The notes below the pieces were generated by a model. The model worked only from the letters and a program-made list of their open reading frames with translations, searched no databases and was not told the origin of the DNA. Shown piece by piece: positions 28,818-37,443 of a stretch of 64,000 bases of DNA. The position numbers and the translations under genes were made by a program. The DNA comes from Treponema sp. Marseille-Q4130 (lineage in GTDB: Bacteria; Spirochaetota; Spirochaetia; Treponematales; Treponemataceae), in contig NZ_JACSET010000003.1 in the NCBI RefSeq assembly GCF_014334325.1, positions 269,835 to 333,834 on the forward strand, written 5' to 3'. Positions within the stretch are counted from its first letter, which is position 1, and each line of letters opens with the position of its first letter.

Positions 28818-28876
28818 ACCTAACAGCCGCGCCAGCCTGACATTTGCTGTGCAATGCATCTGAGCGAATGTTATAC
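28818..28876 (+). other. attC-like recombination site
   Basis: A 59-base imperfect palindrome with the outer boxes ACCTAAC (28818-28824, fits RYYYAAC) and GTTATAC (28870-28876, close to GTTRRRY but with T at position 5). TAACA pairs with TGTTA, CGC with GCG, and CATT(t)GC with GCAATG around TGT, leaving an unpaired T as attC sites do. A frame ending ...Tyr-Glu-Thr-stop has its TAA inside the left box, as in many gene cassettes. It lies at the end of the toxin-antitoxin island. Chromosomal integrons with many toxin-antitoxin cassettes are known in oral treponemes. No integrase is in the window. Confidence 0.45.
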
Positions 28877-28878
28877 GG

Positions 28879-28903
28879 ATTGCCCGGTGGGCAATTTTTT
28901 TTC
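28879..28903 (+). terminator. Rho-independent terminator before lspA
   Basis: ATTGCCC, loop GGT, GGGCAAT, then at least seven T. A strong terminator that separates the island from the lspA operon. Confidence 0.8.
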
Positions 28904-28932
28904 CCCCTGTAGCCTATCGTGTATTTTATCGA

Positions 28933-28938
28933 TATACT
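28933..28938 (+). promoter_or_regulatory. -10 box of lspA
   Basis: TATACT lies 9 bases before the ATG at 28948. No Shine-Dalgarno is present. A near-leaderless transcript is likely. Confidence 0.4.
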
Positions 28939-28947
28939 TACACTATT

Positions 28948-29499
28948 ATGGATAATCGAACGAAGGCGGAAAGACTGTGGCCGCTCGTGCTGACGCTCGT
29001 CGTCGTTGCCGCCGACCAAATCACAAAATATATAGTCGTCAAAACGATACCGCCGTTTACAATCGGCTCGTCCTTTTTCGACGGCATACTGCGCATCGTG
29101 CACGTATCGAATACGGGCGTCGCGTTCAGCGTCGGTGACAGCTTGCCGGATACGGCGAGACGTTTTCTATTTGCGATCCTTCCGCTCATCGTCATAGGCG
29201 TCGTGTTCTCCGTCTACTTCAGAAACAATACGTTTACGAAGTTGCAGCGGTGGGCGATCTGCGGCATCGTCGGCGGCGGGCTCGGAAATCTCATCGACCG
29301 ATTTGCGAGATCCGAAGGCGTCGTCGACTTTATCGACGTCGATATCCCGAACATCACAGTGCCCGGATTGTTTTCGCTTGAGCGGTGGCCGACGTTCAAC
29401 ATCGCCGACGCATCGATCGTTGTCTGCTGCGCCGTGCTCATCGTTTCGTTTATGAAAACGGCCGGTGCGGAAAACAGGGAAAGTCAAAATGGAAGATAA
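28948..29499 (+). CDS. lspA: Signal peptidase II (lipoprotein signal peptidase)
   Basis: A 183-residue inner-membrane aspartic protease that cuts the signal peptide of prolipoproteins after lipid is attached. Four transmembrane segments; the two catalytic aspartates sit in GNLIDR and FNIADA. The N-terminal DQITKYIV and NTGVAFS blocks are also standard. It would process the lipoproteins of this window, including those with lipoboxes at 16651 and 36102. First gene of a run of six plus-strand genes; the next gene starts inside its end (29489). Confidence 0.95.
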   Translation: MDNRTKAERLWPLVLTLVVVAADQITKYIVVKTIPPFTIGSSFFDGILRIVHVSNTGVAFSVGDSLPDTARRFLFAILPLIVIGVVFSVYFRNNTFTKLQRWAICGIVGGGLGNLIDRFARSEGVVDFIDVDIPNITVPGLFSLERWPTFNIADASIVVCCAVLIVSFMKTAGAENRESQNGR

Positions 29500-29890
29500 T
29501 AATTATTCGGATATCGACCGTATGGAAATCGAAGCGGAAAAAAAGCGGCGCGAAGCGATTATTAAAAAAAACGAGATAAAGCGCAATACGATTCTTTTTA
29601 CGATCGCAAGCTGCATCGTTCAAGTGATCCTCATGCTTGCTCTGATGACGGCGCTGTACATCCTCGCAGCTGTTTTGAGCTATCGCGTTTTACACTTGGA
29701 ATCCGCGTTCCCGATTCAAATCGCTTCTCCGCTCGTATTTATCGGCGGGATGATTTTCGGTTTTATCCTGCATAAAAAGATCATGTATGTGATTATCGAT
29801 AGATTGAATCTGTACGATAAACTGCAAAAAGGGCTCGGCGATTATTACCGTCCCCGCAAAGCGCGGGATAAAAAGCAGGTTGATTATTAA
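29489..29890 (+). CDS. Small two-helix membrane protein
   Basis: A 133-residue protein without recognised family. A charged N-terminal region (about 1-35, rich in Glu/Lys/Arg, likely helical) precedes two hydrophobic helices at about 37-67 and 78-96, then a basic tail. Start 29489 lies within lspA (11-base overlap), so translation is probably coupled. Function unknown. Confidence 0.65.
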   Translation: MEDNNYSDIDRMEIEAEKKRREAIIKKNEIKRNTILFTIASCIVQVILMLALMTALYILAAVLSYRVLHLESAFPIQIASPLVFIGGMIFGFILHKKIMYVIIDRLNLYDKLQKGLGDYYRPRKARDKKQVDY

Positions 29891-29902
29891 ATCGGGGTAT
29901 CT

Positions 29903-30625
29903 ATGAAAAAGATCGGCATTATCGGTGCCATGGAAGTCGAAGTGCAGACGCTTACATCTTCCATGACCGGAGAAGACGGAACAGGCGATGCAAAATTAAT
30001 AAAATCAGCACATCTTTCGTTTTACGACGGCATGCTTTCGGGTGTCCGCGCGGTCGTCGTAAAAAGCGGTGTCGGCAAAGTGAACGCGGCTCTCTGCGCC
30101 GAGCGCCTCATATCGGAATTCGGCGTAACGCATATCGTAAATACCGGTATAGCCGGTGCGGCTTCCTCGTCTCTCGACGTCTTAGACATCGTCGTTTCAA
30201 CGGATGCGATGTATCACGATGTCGACGCAACTCTTTTCGGTTATAAACCCTGCGAAATACCGCAGATGGATACGTACCGCTTTCCTGCGGATGAAAATTT
30301 AATCAGGGCTGCCGAAAAAGCGTTTGCAAAAACCGATGCGGCAAAAAAACATAGGTTGTTAAAGGGACGGGTCGCATCCGGTGATCAGTTTATCGCGAGC
30401 GGAAAAACGAAGAGGCGCATAAAGGAACTGTGCGATCCCGCGTGTATCGAAATGGAGGGCGCCGCAATCGCGCATACTTGCTATGTGAACGATGTACCCT
30501 TTGTGATCATCCGCGCCATGTCGGATGCCGCCGACGACAACGGCGGAAAAGCGATTGCGTTCAACGAAAAAGCGGCCGCCGAAGAGAGCGCTGCCATCGT
30601 TATTGAAATGATGAAATTATTATAA
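29903..30625 (+). CDS. mtnN: 5'-Methylthioadenosine/S-adenosylhomocysteine nucleosidase
   Basis: A 240-residue enzyme that splits adenine from MTA and SAH, recycling the by-products of polyamine synthesis and methylation. The start IGIIGAMEVEV carries the catalytic acid Glu13 (equal to Glu12 in E. coli). MEGAAIAH and RAMSDAADD give the ribose- and base-binding Glu and Asp. Length is as usual for MTAN with small insertions. The neighbour upstream is 12 bases away. Confidence 0.92.
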   Translation: MKKIGIIGAMEVEVQTLTSSMTGEDGTGDAKLIKSAHLSFYDGMLSGVRAVVVKSGVGKVNAALCAERLISEFGVTHIVNTGIAGAASSSLDVLDIVVSTDAMYHDVDATLFGYKPCEIPQMDTYRFPADENLIRAAEKAFAKTDAAKKHRLLKGRVASGDQFIASGKTKRRIKELCDPACIEMEGAAIAHTCYVNDVPFVIIRAMSDAADDNGGKAIAFNEKAAAEESAAIVIEMMKLL

Positions 30626-30648
30626 TCGGAGTGTGTACTTAAGCATCT

Positions 30649-32148
30649 ATGAACCTTTTTGCAAAATTTAAAGAGACGGCATCTTCCGTGCTTCCCGTTA
30701 TGGCCATCGTGCTCATACTCGGCGTCACTGCAGCTCCTCTCGGAAGCGATCTGCTTTTGCGATTTTTCGCCGGCGGCATTTTGCTTATCACGGGGCTGAC
30801 GATTTTTTTGCTCGGCGTCGACGTCGGCATTCTTCCGCTCGGAGAGCAGGGCGGTTCGGAGCTGACAAAGCGGCGGAATCTTCCGCTCTTGCTCGGCGCG
30901 TCATTTCTCATCGGTTTTCTCGTCACCGCGTCGGAGCCCGATATCCAAGTGCTCGCCGATCAGGTGCGGAGCGTTTTCCCTCTCGTAAACAAAACGCTTT
31001 TTATCTTTATGATAGCGGGGGGCGTTGGGCTGTACATCATGTTCGGACTCTTGCGCACTGTCATGCACTTGTCGCTGAAAATAATCCTCGCGATTTCATA
31101 CGTCGTTATCTTTATAATGGCGTTTGCAGCTCCGCAAAGCTTTATCGGTATCGCCTTCGATTCGGGCGGAGCAACGACGGGACCGATGACGGTGCCCTTT
31201 ATCATGGCGCTCGGCATCGGCGTTTCATCCGCGCGCATGAATTCGAAAGGGGGATCGAGCGATTCTCAAAGCGATAATTTCGGACTCACGGGTATGGCTT
31301 CCGTCGGACCGATCATGGCGGTGCTGCTTTACGGTTTGGTGCTTTCTCATCACGCCGGTACCGTTTCCGAAACGGCTGCAGCGGGCGCGAGCGGAGAAGC
31401 GGTGCAGGGACTCGGCGCATTTACTGCGGTGCTGCCTCATATCGTACAGGAAGCGGCTCTTTCGCTTCTTCCCGTCGTCACTCTCTTTGTCGTGTTTCAG
31501 ATTTTTTTGCTCCGCCTGCCGCCGCGTCGAGTCGCGCGTATGATCGCGGGTTTTATCTATAGCTATATCGGACTCGTTATCTTTCTCATCGGCGTCAACG
31601 GCGGTTTTATGACGGCCGGCCGGAGACTCGGGGAATTGCTCGGCATGCGTGCAGCTCAAAGCGGCGGACTGTGGACTGTCCTCCTTATCGGCACGGGGCT
31701 CCTTATCGGTGCGGTTGTCGTATGCGCAGAACCCGCCGTATGGGTACTCACCGATCAGGTCGAATCGATTTCCGGCGGTACGATAAAACGAAAAGCGCTC
31801 CTCGTCTTTTTGTCGGCCGGAGCTGCGATCGCGATAGGGCTTGCGATGGTACGGGCTCTTACCGGATTCAACATCATGTACATCCTCGTACCCGGCTATG
31901 CGACGGCTCTTATATTGATGCTCTTTTGTCCGAAGCTCTTTACCGGTATCGCTTTCGATTCCGGCGGCGTCGCGTCGGGGCCCATAAGTTCGACCTTTGT
32001 ACTTTCGTTCGCACTCGGCGCATCGCAGGCGGCCGGCGGCAGCTCCGATGCGTTCGGCGTTATTGCACTTATCGCCATGACGCCGCTTATCGCGATCCAA
32101 GTGCTCGGCCTCGTATTCCATCATAAAAAGAAGAGAGGAGAAAAATGA
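30649..32148 (+). CDS. DUF1538 membrane protein (double repeat)
   Basis: A 499-residue integral membrane protein with about a dozen transmembrane segments. It consists of two similar halves; each ends in a signature: GIAFDSGGATTGPMTVPFIM and GIAFDSGGVASGPISSTFVL, followed by GIGVSS or ALGASQ. This is DUF1538, usually encoded as two genes or one fused gene beside a PII-like protein, as here. The Gly/Ser-rich re-entrant-like signature suggests a transporter or channel. What it carries is unknown. The next gene shares ATGA with it. Confidence 0.85.
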   Translation: MNLFAKFKETASSVLPVMAIVLILGVTAAPLGSDLLLRFFAGGILLITGLTIFLLGVDVGILPLGEQGGSELTKRRNLPLLLGASFLIGFLVTASEPDIQVLADQVRSVFPLVNKTLFIFMIAGGVGLYIMFGLLRTVMHLSLKIILAISYVVIFIMAFAAPQSFIGIAFDSGGATTGPMTVPFIMALGIGVSSARMNSKGGSSDSQSDNFGLTGMASVGPIMAVLLYGLVLSHHAGTVSETAAAGASGEAVQGLGAFTAVLPHIVQEAALSLLPVVTLFVVFQIFLLRLPPRRVARMIAGFIYSYIGLVIFLIGVNGGFMTAGRRLGELLGMRAAQSGGLWTVLLIGTGLLIGAVVVCAEPAVWVLTDQVESISGGTIKRKALLVFLSAGAAIAIGLAMVRALTGFNIMYILVPGYATALILMLFCPKLFTGIAFDSGGVASGPISSTFVLSFALGASQAAGGSSDAFGVIALIAMTPLIAIQVLGLVFHHKKKRGEK

Positions 32149-32792
32149 CAGTATACAATTTAATAATCTGTATCGTTCCGCACGACGAAGGCGAGTTTAT
32201 CACAAAGACTGCGGTAAGCGCGGGAGCGGGCGGCGGAACGGTTATGATGGGGCGAGGTACGACGGCGAGCGGCGTGCTGCATGCGTTGGCTCTCGGCGAT
32301 ATGCCCAAAGACATCGTATACATACTCGTTCCCGCAGAAAAAAAATCCGATATTGTCGGTGCGATCGCCGCCGCATCGGAGACGAAAAAGAAAAAATTCG
32401 GCGTACTTGTTACGACCGATGCGGCGAAATTATTAAAAACCGGAAAGGTTTCGGGAGGCGACGATTATATGGTTCAAAAGACGACACATCAAATGATCAC
32501 CGTAATTGCAAATAAAGGTTATGCGGACGATATTATGGCAGCGGCGCGGAAAGCGGGAGCTGGCGGCGGCACGGTCATCAATGCGCGGGGAACGGCGACT
32601 CCGGGAGATGCGAAATTTTTCGGTATGGAAATCATCCCCGAAAAGGAGATGATATTCATCATTATCGATGCCGAAAAGCTCGACGGTGTTTTCGAAGCCG
32701 TCCGCACGCTGCCCTGCCTTGCCGAGCCCGGAAGCGGCATCGCGTTTTGCACTCCGGTCGGCGACTTTACCATCCTCGGAAAAAAATCATGA
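32145..32792 (+). CDS. Tandem-duplicated PII-family signalling protein
   Basis: A 215-residue cytoplasmic protein made of two PII-like (GlnB-type) domains fused head to tail. The repeat is plain: AGAGGGTVMMGRGTTA in the first half and AGAGGGTVINARGTAT in the second, each followed by DIVYILVP or MIFIIIDAE. PII domains bind adenine nucleotides and metabolites and regulate membrane transporters by docking on them. Both ends of the gene overlap neighbours by 4 bases, so it is made together with the DUF1538 protein, its probable target. Confidence 0.85.
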   Translation: MTVYNLIICIVPHDEGEFITKTAVSAGAGGGTVMMGRGTTASGVLHALALGDMPKDIVYILVPAEKKSDIVGAIAAASETKKKKFGVLVTTDAAKLLKTGKVSGGDDYMVQKTTHQMITVIANKGYADDIMAAARKAGAGGGTVINARGTATPGDAKFFGMEIIPEKEMIFIIIDAEKLDGVFEAVRTLPCLAEPGSGIAFCTPVGDFTILGKKS

Positions 32793-33790
32793 AAACCGCC
32801 GATGCCGTACTGAGTGCGCTTTCAAAGCCCGAGACGGCAGACGGTTTTATTTCAGGCGAAGCGCTTGCCGAACGCTCGGGCGTCTCCCGGCAGGCAGTGT
32901 GGAAAGCGGTAAAGCAGCTGCGTTTGCAGGGGACCCGGATCGAAGCCGTGACGAACAGAGGTTATCGTCTTACGGGAGCGGGCGGTCTCCTTTCGGAAAA
33001 AGCCGTCGCTTCGCTTATCGATGAGGCGTTCGGCGCGCGCGTTTACGTCTATCAAAAAATCGATTCGACGAATACCGAAGCGAAGCGGCGTCTGGCGGAA
33101 ACTTCCGACGTGCGCTCCCTCGATCACACCGTTATCGTCGCGTCTTCTCAAACGGCCGGCCGCGGGAGACTCGGACGTGCATTTTATTCGCCGGACGGTT
33201 CGGGTTTGTATCTTTCGATCATCTATGCGCCGAAGGAAAAAATCGAATCGCCTGCGCTCCTGACCGCGACGGCGGCAGTCGGCGTATGCCGCGCACTCCT
33301 TTCGGTTTACGAAGCCGATGCAAAGATCAAATGGGTAAACGATATTTTTATGCGCGGCAAAAAAGTTTCGGGCATCCTCACCGAAGGTCTTACCGATTTT
33401 GAGCGCGGCGGCATATCGTGCGCGGTCGTCGGCATCGGTGTAAATATCGCACCGCAAAATTTTCCGCGTGCCATCGCAGACATTGCAACTTCCGTCCTCG
33501 AAGACAAAGACGCGGATACGAAGCGAAGCGCGCTTGCAGCGGCGATCGTAAACGACGTGCTTTCGATTTACGATTCCGGCAAAAAAGGTTTTGTCCGCGC
33601 GATGGAAGAATATCGAGAGCGTTCGATGCTGACGGGAAAAACGGTGACCGTACACCCTGTTGTAGACGGAGCGGAAGCGTATGAAGCGGAAGTGTTGGAT
33701 GTCGGCGAGGACGCGAAACTGATCGTAAAAACCGGAGACGGGAAAACGCGCTTTCTCGACAGCGGAGAGGTAACGCTTCATTCGCACTGA
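32789..33790 (+). CDS. birA: Biotin protein ligase with repressor-type HTH
   Basis: A 333-residue enzyme that attaches biotin to carrier proteins. An N-terminal winged helix (about 20-60: AERSGVSRQAVWKAVKQL) precedes the ligase domain with GRGRLGR (biotinyl-AMP loop), KWVND and a C-terminal SH3-like part. With the HTH it may also repress biotin genes. Start 32789 shares ATGA with the double-PII gene; the longer frame from 32747 lies inside that gene. Confidence 0.93.
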   Translation: MKTADAVLSALSKPETADGFISGEALAERSGVSRQAVWKAVKQLRLQGTRIEAVTNRGYRLTGAGGLLSEKAVASLIDEAFGARVYVYQKIDSTNTEAKRRLAETSDVRSLDHTVIVASSQTAGRGRLGRAFYSPDGSGLYLSIIYAPKEKIESPALLTATAAVGVCRALLSVYEADAKIKWVNDIFMRGKKVSGILTEGLTDFERGGISCAVVGIGVNIAPQNFPRAIADIATSVLEDKDADTKRSALAAAIVNDVLSIYDSGKKGFVRAMEEYRERSMLTGKTVTVHPVVDGAEAYEAEVLDVGEDAKLIVKTGDGKTRFLDSGEVTLHSH

Positions 33791-33855
33791 CCAGGGATGC
33801 ACTTCTATGATTTTAAGATCGAATCGAGCGGAATTTGTAAGCAAAGATGATGCAT

Positions 33856-34509
33856 TCACAGACTGCACACTGCCGCCCAATTTCTGAAAAACAGTTTGTA
33901 GCCGCCGCTATCCCATAAGTCAAGAAATTCTTCATACGAATAATATCGATTTCCGCTGCGGCATTTTTTATCGATGACGGTTTTTCGCGGATTTTCGATG
34001 TTCTTTTCCTGCAGCGAGTCATACAGCATAAAGCCGTTTTCATCATATCCCAAAACCGTTACATAGTGTTGAATATGATGCACTTTTATTAAAACGATTA
34101 CCGGAAAACCTTTGTCGACAGTTTGTTGAAGCCAACATATCTTTTCTTTTTCCGTCTTGTTTTTCAAAACATATTCTTTCGTTTTTATCGCATACGAATT
34201 TAATAATTTTACGACGCCGCGCGGGAATGTGAGGTTTTTATATATTCTCCACGATATTTCGCTTGCAAGCAGCTCGGGAGAAATTTTTTCGTTTTTCAAG
34301 ATATTGATGACTGCCATAACCGAATACGGGCCGCAATTATTCAATGTTTGCCGATAGAGCAGATCGGCATCGAGCGGCAAATTGCGGCTTATTTCATGAT
34401 GCATCGGTTTTATTATTACGCGAGATGGGAGAGCTCTTCCGAAAATCGATAAAAATATGATTAGAAAAAGAAAAGGTATGATTGCTATTACTGCGGGTTT
34501 TATCTTCAT
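33856..34509 (-). CDS. Membrane-anchored C39-like cysteine peptidase
   Basis: A 217-residue protein. One transmembrane helix (about 5-25) is followed by a peptidase domain: the catalytic Cys in QTLNNCGPYSVMAVIN, His in HIQHYVTVLGYD and Asp in MLYDS, the pattern of the C39-like family that also includes lantibiotic-leader peptidases and bacterial transglutaminase-like hydrolases. No ABC exporter or bacteriocin gene is near. Start 34509 is preferred: the ATG at 34536 lies inside the ackA terminator. Convergent with birA. Substrate unknown. Confidence 0.72.
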   Translation of the reverse strand: MKIKPAVIAIIPFLFLIIFLSIFGRALPSRVIIKPMHHEISRNLPLDADLLYRQTLNNCGPYSVMAVINILKNEKISPELLASEISWRIYKNLTFPRGVVKLLNSYAIKTKEYVLKNKTEKEKICWLQQTVDKGFPVIVLIKVHHIQHYVTVLGYDENGFMLYDSLQEKNIENPRKTVIDKKCRSGNRYYSYEEFLDLWDSGGYKLFFRNWAAVCSL

Positions 34510-34515
34510 ATTAAA

Positions 34516-34543
34516 AAACGGGATGCGGCTCGGCATCCCGTTT
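34516..34543 (-). terminator. ackA terminator
   Basis: On the minus strand AAACGGGATGC, loop, GCATCCCGTTT, then TTTT. Strong rho-independent terminator directly after ackA and just before the peptidase gene start. Confidence 0.8.
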
Positions 34544-34556
34544 GCATCTTTTTTGC

Positions 34557-35891
34557 TTACGGACGCGCGATGATGTCCGCGAGGTGCGGGCGTTTTGCCA
34601 AATCCTTCGGCAAAAGCTCTTCGCGCGCTTTGTTGACGTATTTCGGATCTTGGAAGCTGTACGTAAACTTCGTGTGGATGTCGTACGTACCTTTCATGAG
34701 CGCGTACGCGTCTTCGGTCATGACAAGTTCTTCATCCGTCGGGATAACGAAGATTTTCGTTTTGCTGTCGTCGGCGCTGATGCACGTTTCCGCGTTTCCG
34801 GTGTTCGACCATTCGTTTTTCTGTGCATCGATTTTGATGCCGAAATCTTCCAATCCTTCGAGGCTTTTTCCGCGCACGATCGGTGAGTGTTCTCCGATAC
34901 CCGCCGTAAACACGACCGCATCCACGCGACCGAGAGCGGCTTTGTATGCGCCGATGTATTTCTTCAAGCGGTACGTAAACATTTCGATCGAAAGAGCGGC
35001 GAGTTTATCGCCCGATGCCGCAGCGTCTTCGATGTCACGGCCGTCCGTGTATTTTCCGTCCGTGATGCCGAGCAAGCCGCATTGCTTGTTGAGCGCCGTA
35101 TCCATCTCTTCTGCGCTCATGCCGGTTTTGCGCATGATGTAAAACGGGAGCGCCGCATCTATGTCGCCGCATCTCGTGCCCATGACGAGCCCTTCCAGCG
35201 GCGTAATGCCCATAGACGTATCGAAACATACGCCGCCTTTTACCGCGCATACCGATGCACCGTTTCCGAGGTGGCAGATTATTAAATTCGTGTCTTTCGG
35301 CTGTTTGCCGAGCAGCACCGCAGCGCGTTTCGACGTGTACATAAATGACGTGCCGTGGAAGCCGTAGCGGCGCGCGTGATATTTTTCGTACCATTCGTGC
35401 GGGATCGCATACATATACGACGCTTCGGGCATCGTCTGGTGCCAGGCTGTATCCATGACGGCGCAGTGCGGAACCTTCGGCAGCACTTTTTGCGCGGCTT
35501 CGATACCCATGATATTTGCAGGATTGTGCAGCGGTCCCAAGTCCTGTACTTCACGGAACGTATCGAGTACGGCCGGCGTGATGATGACGGACTTTGTGAA
35601 TTTTTCACCGCCGTGGAGTACGCGATGGCCCACCGCTCCGATAGCGCTCATGTCTTTGATGACGCCGACTTTTTCGTCGGTGATTTCTTTCATGATAAGT
35701 TCGATCGCTTCTTTGTGTGTCGGGCAGGGACTTTCGATTTTGTGTTTGTCGGCGCCGACGCAATGCGTGATAACCGAACCCGGGCGGCCGACACGTTCTA
35801 CGATACCCGTGCACAAAACGGATTTATCGTCCCAGTCGTAAACTTGGTACTTTGCGGAAGATGAACCGCAGTTAAGCGTTAGAATAACCAT
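34557..35891 (-). CDS. ackA: Acetate kinase
   Basis: A 444-residue enzyme that makes ATP and acetate from acetyl phosphate, the last step of acetate-forming fermentation. It begins [16 protein letters not shown], with the active-site Asn7, and has [24 protein letters not shown] and TAGIGEHS, the ASKHA ATPase motifs. About 40 residues longer than usual, mostly at the C-terminus. AAGGAAG precedes the start and a TATAAT-like box lies about 45 bases upstream. Confidence 0.95.
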   Translation of the reverse strand: MVILTLNCGSSSAKYQVYDWDDKSVLCTGIVERVGRPGSVITHCVGADKHKIESPCPTHKEAIELIMKEITDEKVGVIKDMSAIGAVGHRVLHGGEKFTKSVIITPAVLDTFREVQDLGPLHNPANIMGIEAAQKVLPKVPHCAVMDTAWHQTMPEASYMYAIPHEWYEKYHARRYGFHGTSFMYTSKRAAVLLGKQPKDTNLIICHLGNGASVCAVKGGVCFDTSMGITPLEGLVMGTRCGDIDAALPFYIMRKTGMSAEEMDTALNKQCGLLGITDGKYTDGRDIEDAAASGDKLAALSIEMFTYRLKKYIGAYKAALGRVDAVVFTAGIGEHSPIVRGKSLEGLEDFGIKIDAQKNEWSNTGNAETCISADDSKTKIFVIPTDEELVMTEDAYALMKGTYDIHTKFTYSFQDPKYVNKAREELLPKDLAKRPHLADIIARP

Positions 35892-36009
35892 ACTCGCTTC
35901 CTTAATAAAAAATTGTGTGTAATATTATAAAAGTATTTGCCGTTCTCCGCAAGTCTCCATATATGCTCCTTATAAAACTGTCACGCGTCACGTGTCCGCG
36001 ATATCACGT

Positions 36010-36064
36010 GTCTTCGATCTGTGTCTTCGATCTGTTGACAAATTTCAAATATCGGACTTATAAT
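36010..36064 (+). promoter_or_regulatory. Promoter and upstream direct repeats of the second sugar operon
   Basis: TTGACA (36035-36040), 18 bases, TATAAT (36059-36064): a good sigma70-type promoter. Immediately upstream is a perfect tandem repeat of gtcttcgatctgt (36010-36022 and 36023-36035), and before it CACGTGTC occurs twice. These could be activator or repressor sites. Confidence 0.7.
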
Positions 36065-36101
36065 TGGTGCAATTCTCATTCGTCAATTCTGGAGGCTTTG
36101 A

Positions 36102-37367
36102 ATGAAAAAACTGCTAACGTGCATCTTTTTTTGCACATCGTTATTTGCATTCTTTTCATGTGCAAAAAAAGAGCAAAAAACGACGCTGAATTTTTTGGAA
36201 ACGATGACCGCTCCCGATCGCACCGCGATTATCAAACAGATAATTGCCGATTTCGAGCAGCAGCATCCGAACGTCACAATCAACCTTATCTCTCCGCCGT
36301 ATGATCAGGCGCAAAACAGAGCATCGCTCATGCTCACAAACGAAGATCCGCTCGATATCATCGAAGTGCGCGATTACGATGTGCGGCAATATGTCAATAA
36401 CGGAAAATTAACGAATCTCGAAGACATGATTGCGAAATGGGATGAAGGCAAAGATTTGCTTCCCATCACGATGGCGTGTGCACGGACGACGGACAATACG
36501 GCCTACATTCTGCCGCAGTTTTTGTATGTCAAAGCGCTTTTCATCCGTACCGATATCCTTGCGGCGAACGGCATTACGGAAGCGGATTATCCGAAGACAA
36601 ACGAAGAACTCTATGCGCTGTGCCGTAAAATCACGAACCCTGCAAAAAATCAATTCGGTTTCGATTTCAGAGGTAAAGCGAACGAATTCAAAATTTCCGA
36701 TCTGCTCATCCTCGCCGATGTCGATAACATCGATCCGAACAATGTATACAAAACGCTCGACGGCAAATTCTCATTCGCGGAACCGAGCGCACTTTCCGCA
36801 TTGAAAGATTATATCGCCATGTTCAAATCAAGCGTTCCTTCCGACGGAATCAACTGGGCGTTCAACGAACAGGTCAACTCCTTCGTTTCCGGTATAACGC
36901 CTTTCCTCATTCAGGATCCGGATACGGTCGGTTTGCTCGACACGCAGCTCGGACGCGACAAGTACACCGTCATTCCGCTCACCGTCGGCAAGAGCGGCAA
37001 GGCCCCGATCGATTACGGCTATGCATCGCTTTCGATCCCGTCGTATTCGAAGAACAAAGAACTCGCATGGGAGTTCATCTCGTATATGTCTTCGGCGAAA
37101 GTGAATGCCGAACTGTGCAAAAAATACGGTCCGCTGCCGACACACATTTCAACATTTAAAGACGATCCGTATTTTTCTACGGGCGTTTACAAAGCGTGGG
37201 ATGTACAGTTCAGCTCTCCGGATAAATATCTGCTCGTCAAGTTTCCGCTCGACGATGAAAAATGGCCGGGCTGGCCGCAGGCGCACGAGCAATATATGCA
37301 GTCGGCATTGCTCGGAAATATTTCAGCGGCAGATCTCATTCAAAAAAGTACAGACTACTGGAAATAA
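36102..37367 (+). CDS. Sugar ABC transporter substrate-binding lipoprotein
   Basis: A 421-residue maltose-type family-1 binding protein with a lipobox (FFSC, Cys about 20) behind a short signal peptide; GGAGG precedes the start. The opening strand TLNFLETMTAPDRTAI and the helix-rich C-terminal (SPDKYLLVKFPLDDEKWPGW) fit the family. First gene of an operon with two permeases; the ATPase gene is again absent. The sugar is not known. Confidence 0.9.
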   Translation: MKKLLTCIFFCTSLFAFFSCAKKEQKTTLNFLETMTAPDRTAIIKQIIADFEQQHPNVTINLISPPYDQAQNRASLMLTNEDPLDIIEVRDYDVRQYVNNGKLTNLEDMIAKWDEGKDLLPITMACARTTDNTAYILPQFLYVKALFIRTDILAANGITEADYPKTNEELYALCRKITNPAKNQFGFDFRGKANEFKISDLLILADVDNIDPNNVYKTLDGKFSFAEPSALSALKDYIAMFKSSVPSDGINWAFNEQVNSFVSGITPFLIQDPDTVGLLDTQLGRDKYTVIPLTVGKSGKAPIDYGYASLSIPSYSKNKELAWEFISYMSSAKVNAELCKKYGPLPTHISTFKDDPYFSTGVYKAWDVQFSSPDKYLLVKFPLDDEKWPGWPQAHEQYMQSALLGNISAADLIQKSTDYWK

Positions 37368-37443
37368 TTAATTGTTAAATGTAAACGGGAAAGGATGTCG
37401 AAAATCACCGTTCTTTCCCGTTAATCTATCTAAGAGGATTACA

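Noticed and set aside
31225-32124. 299-codon minus-strand frame opposite the DUF1538 gene
   Set aside because: Charged, low-complexity translation and full overlap with a recognised gene.
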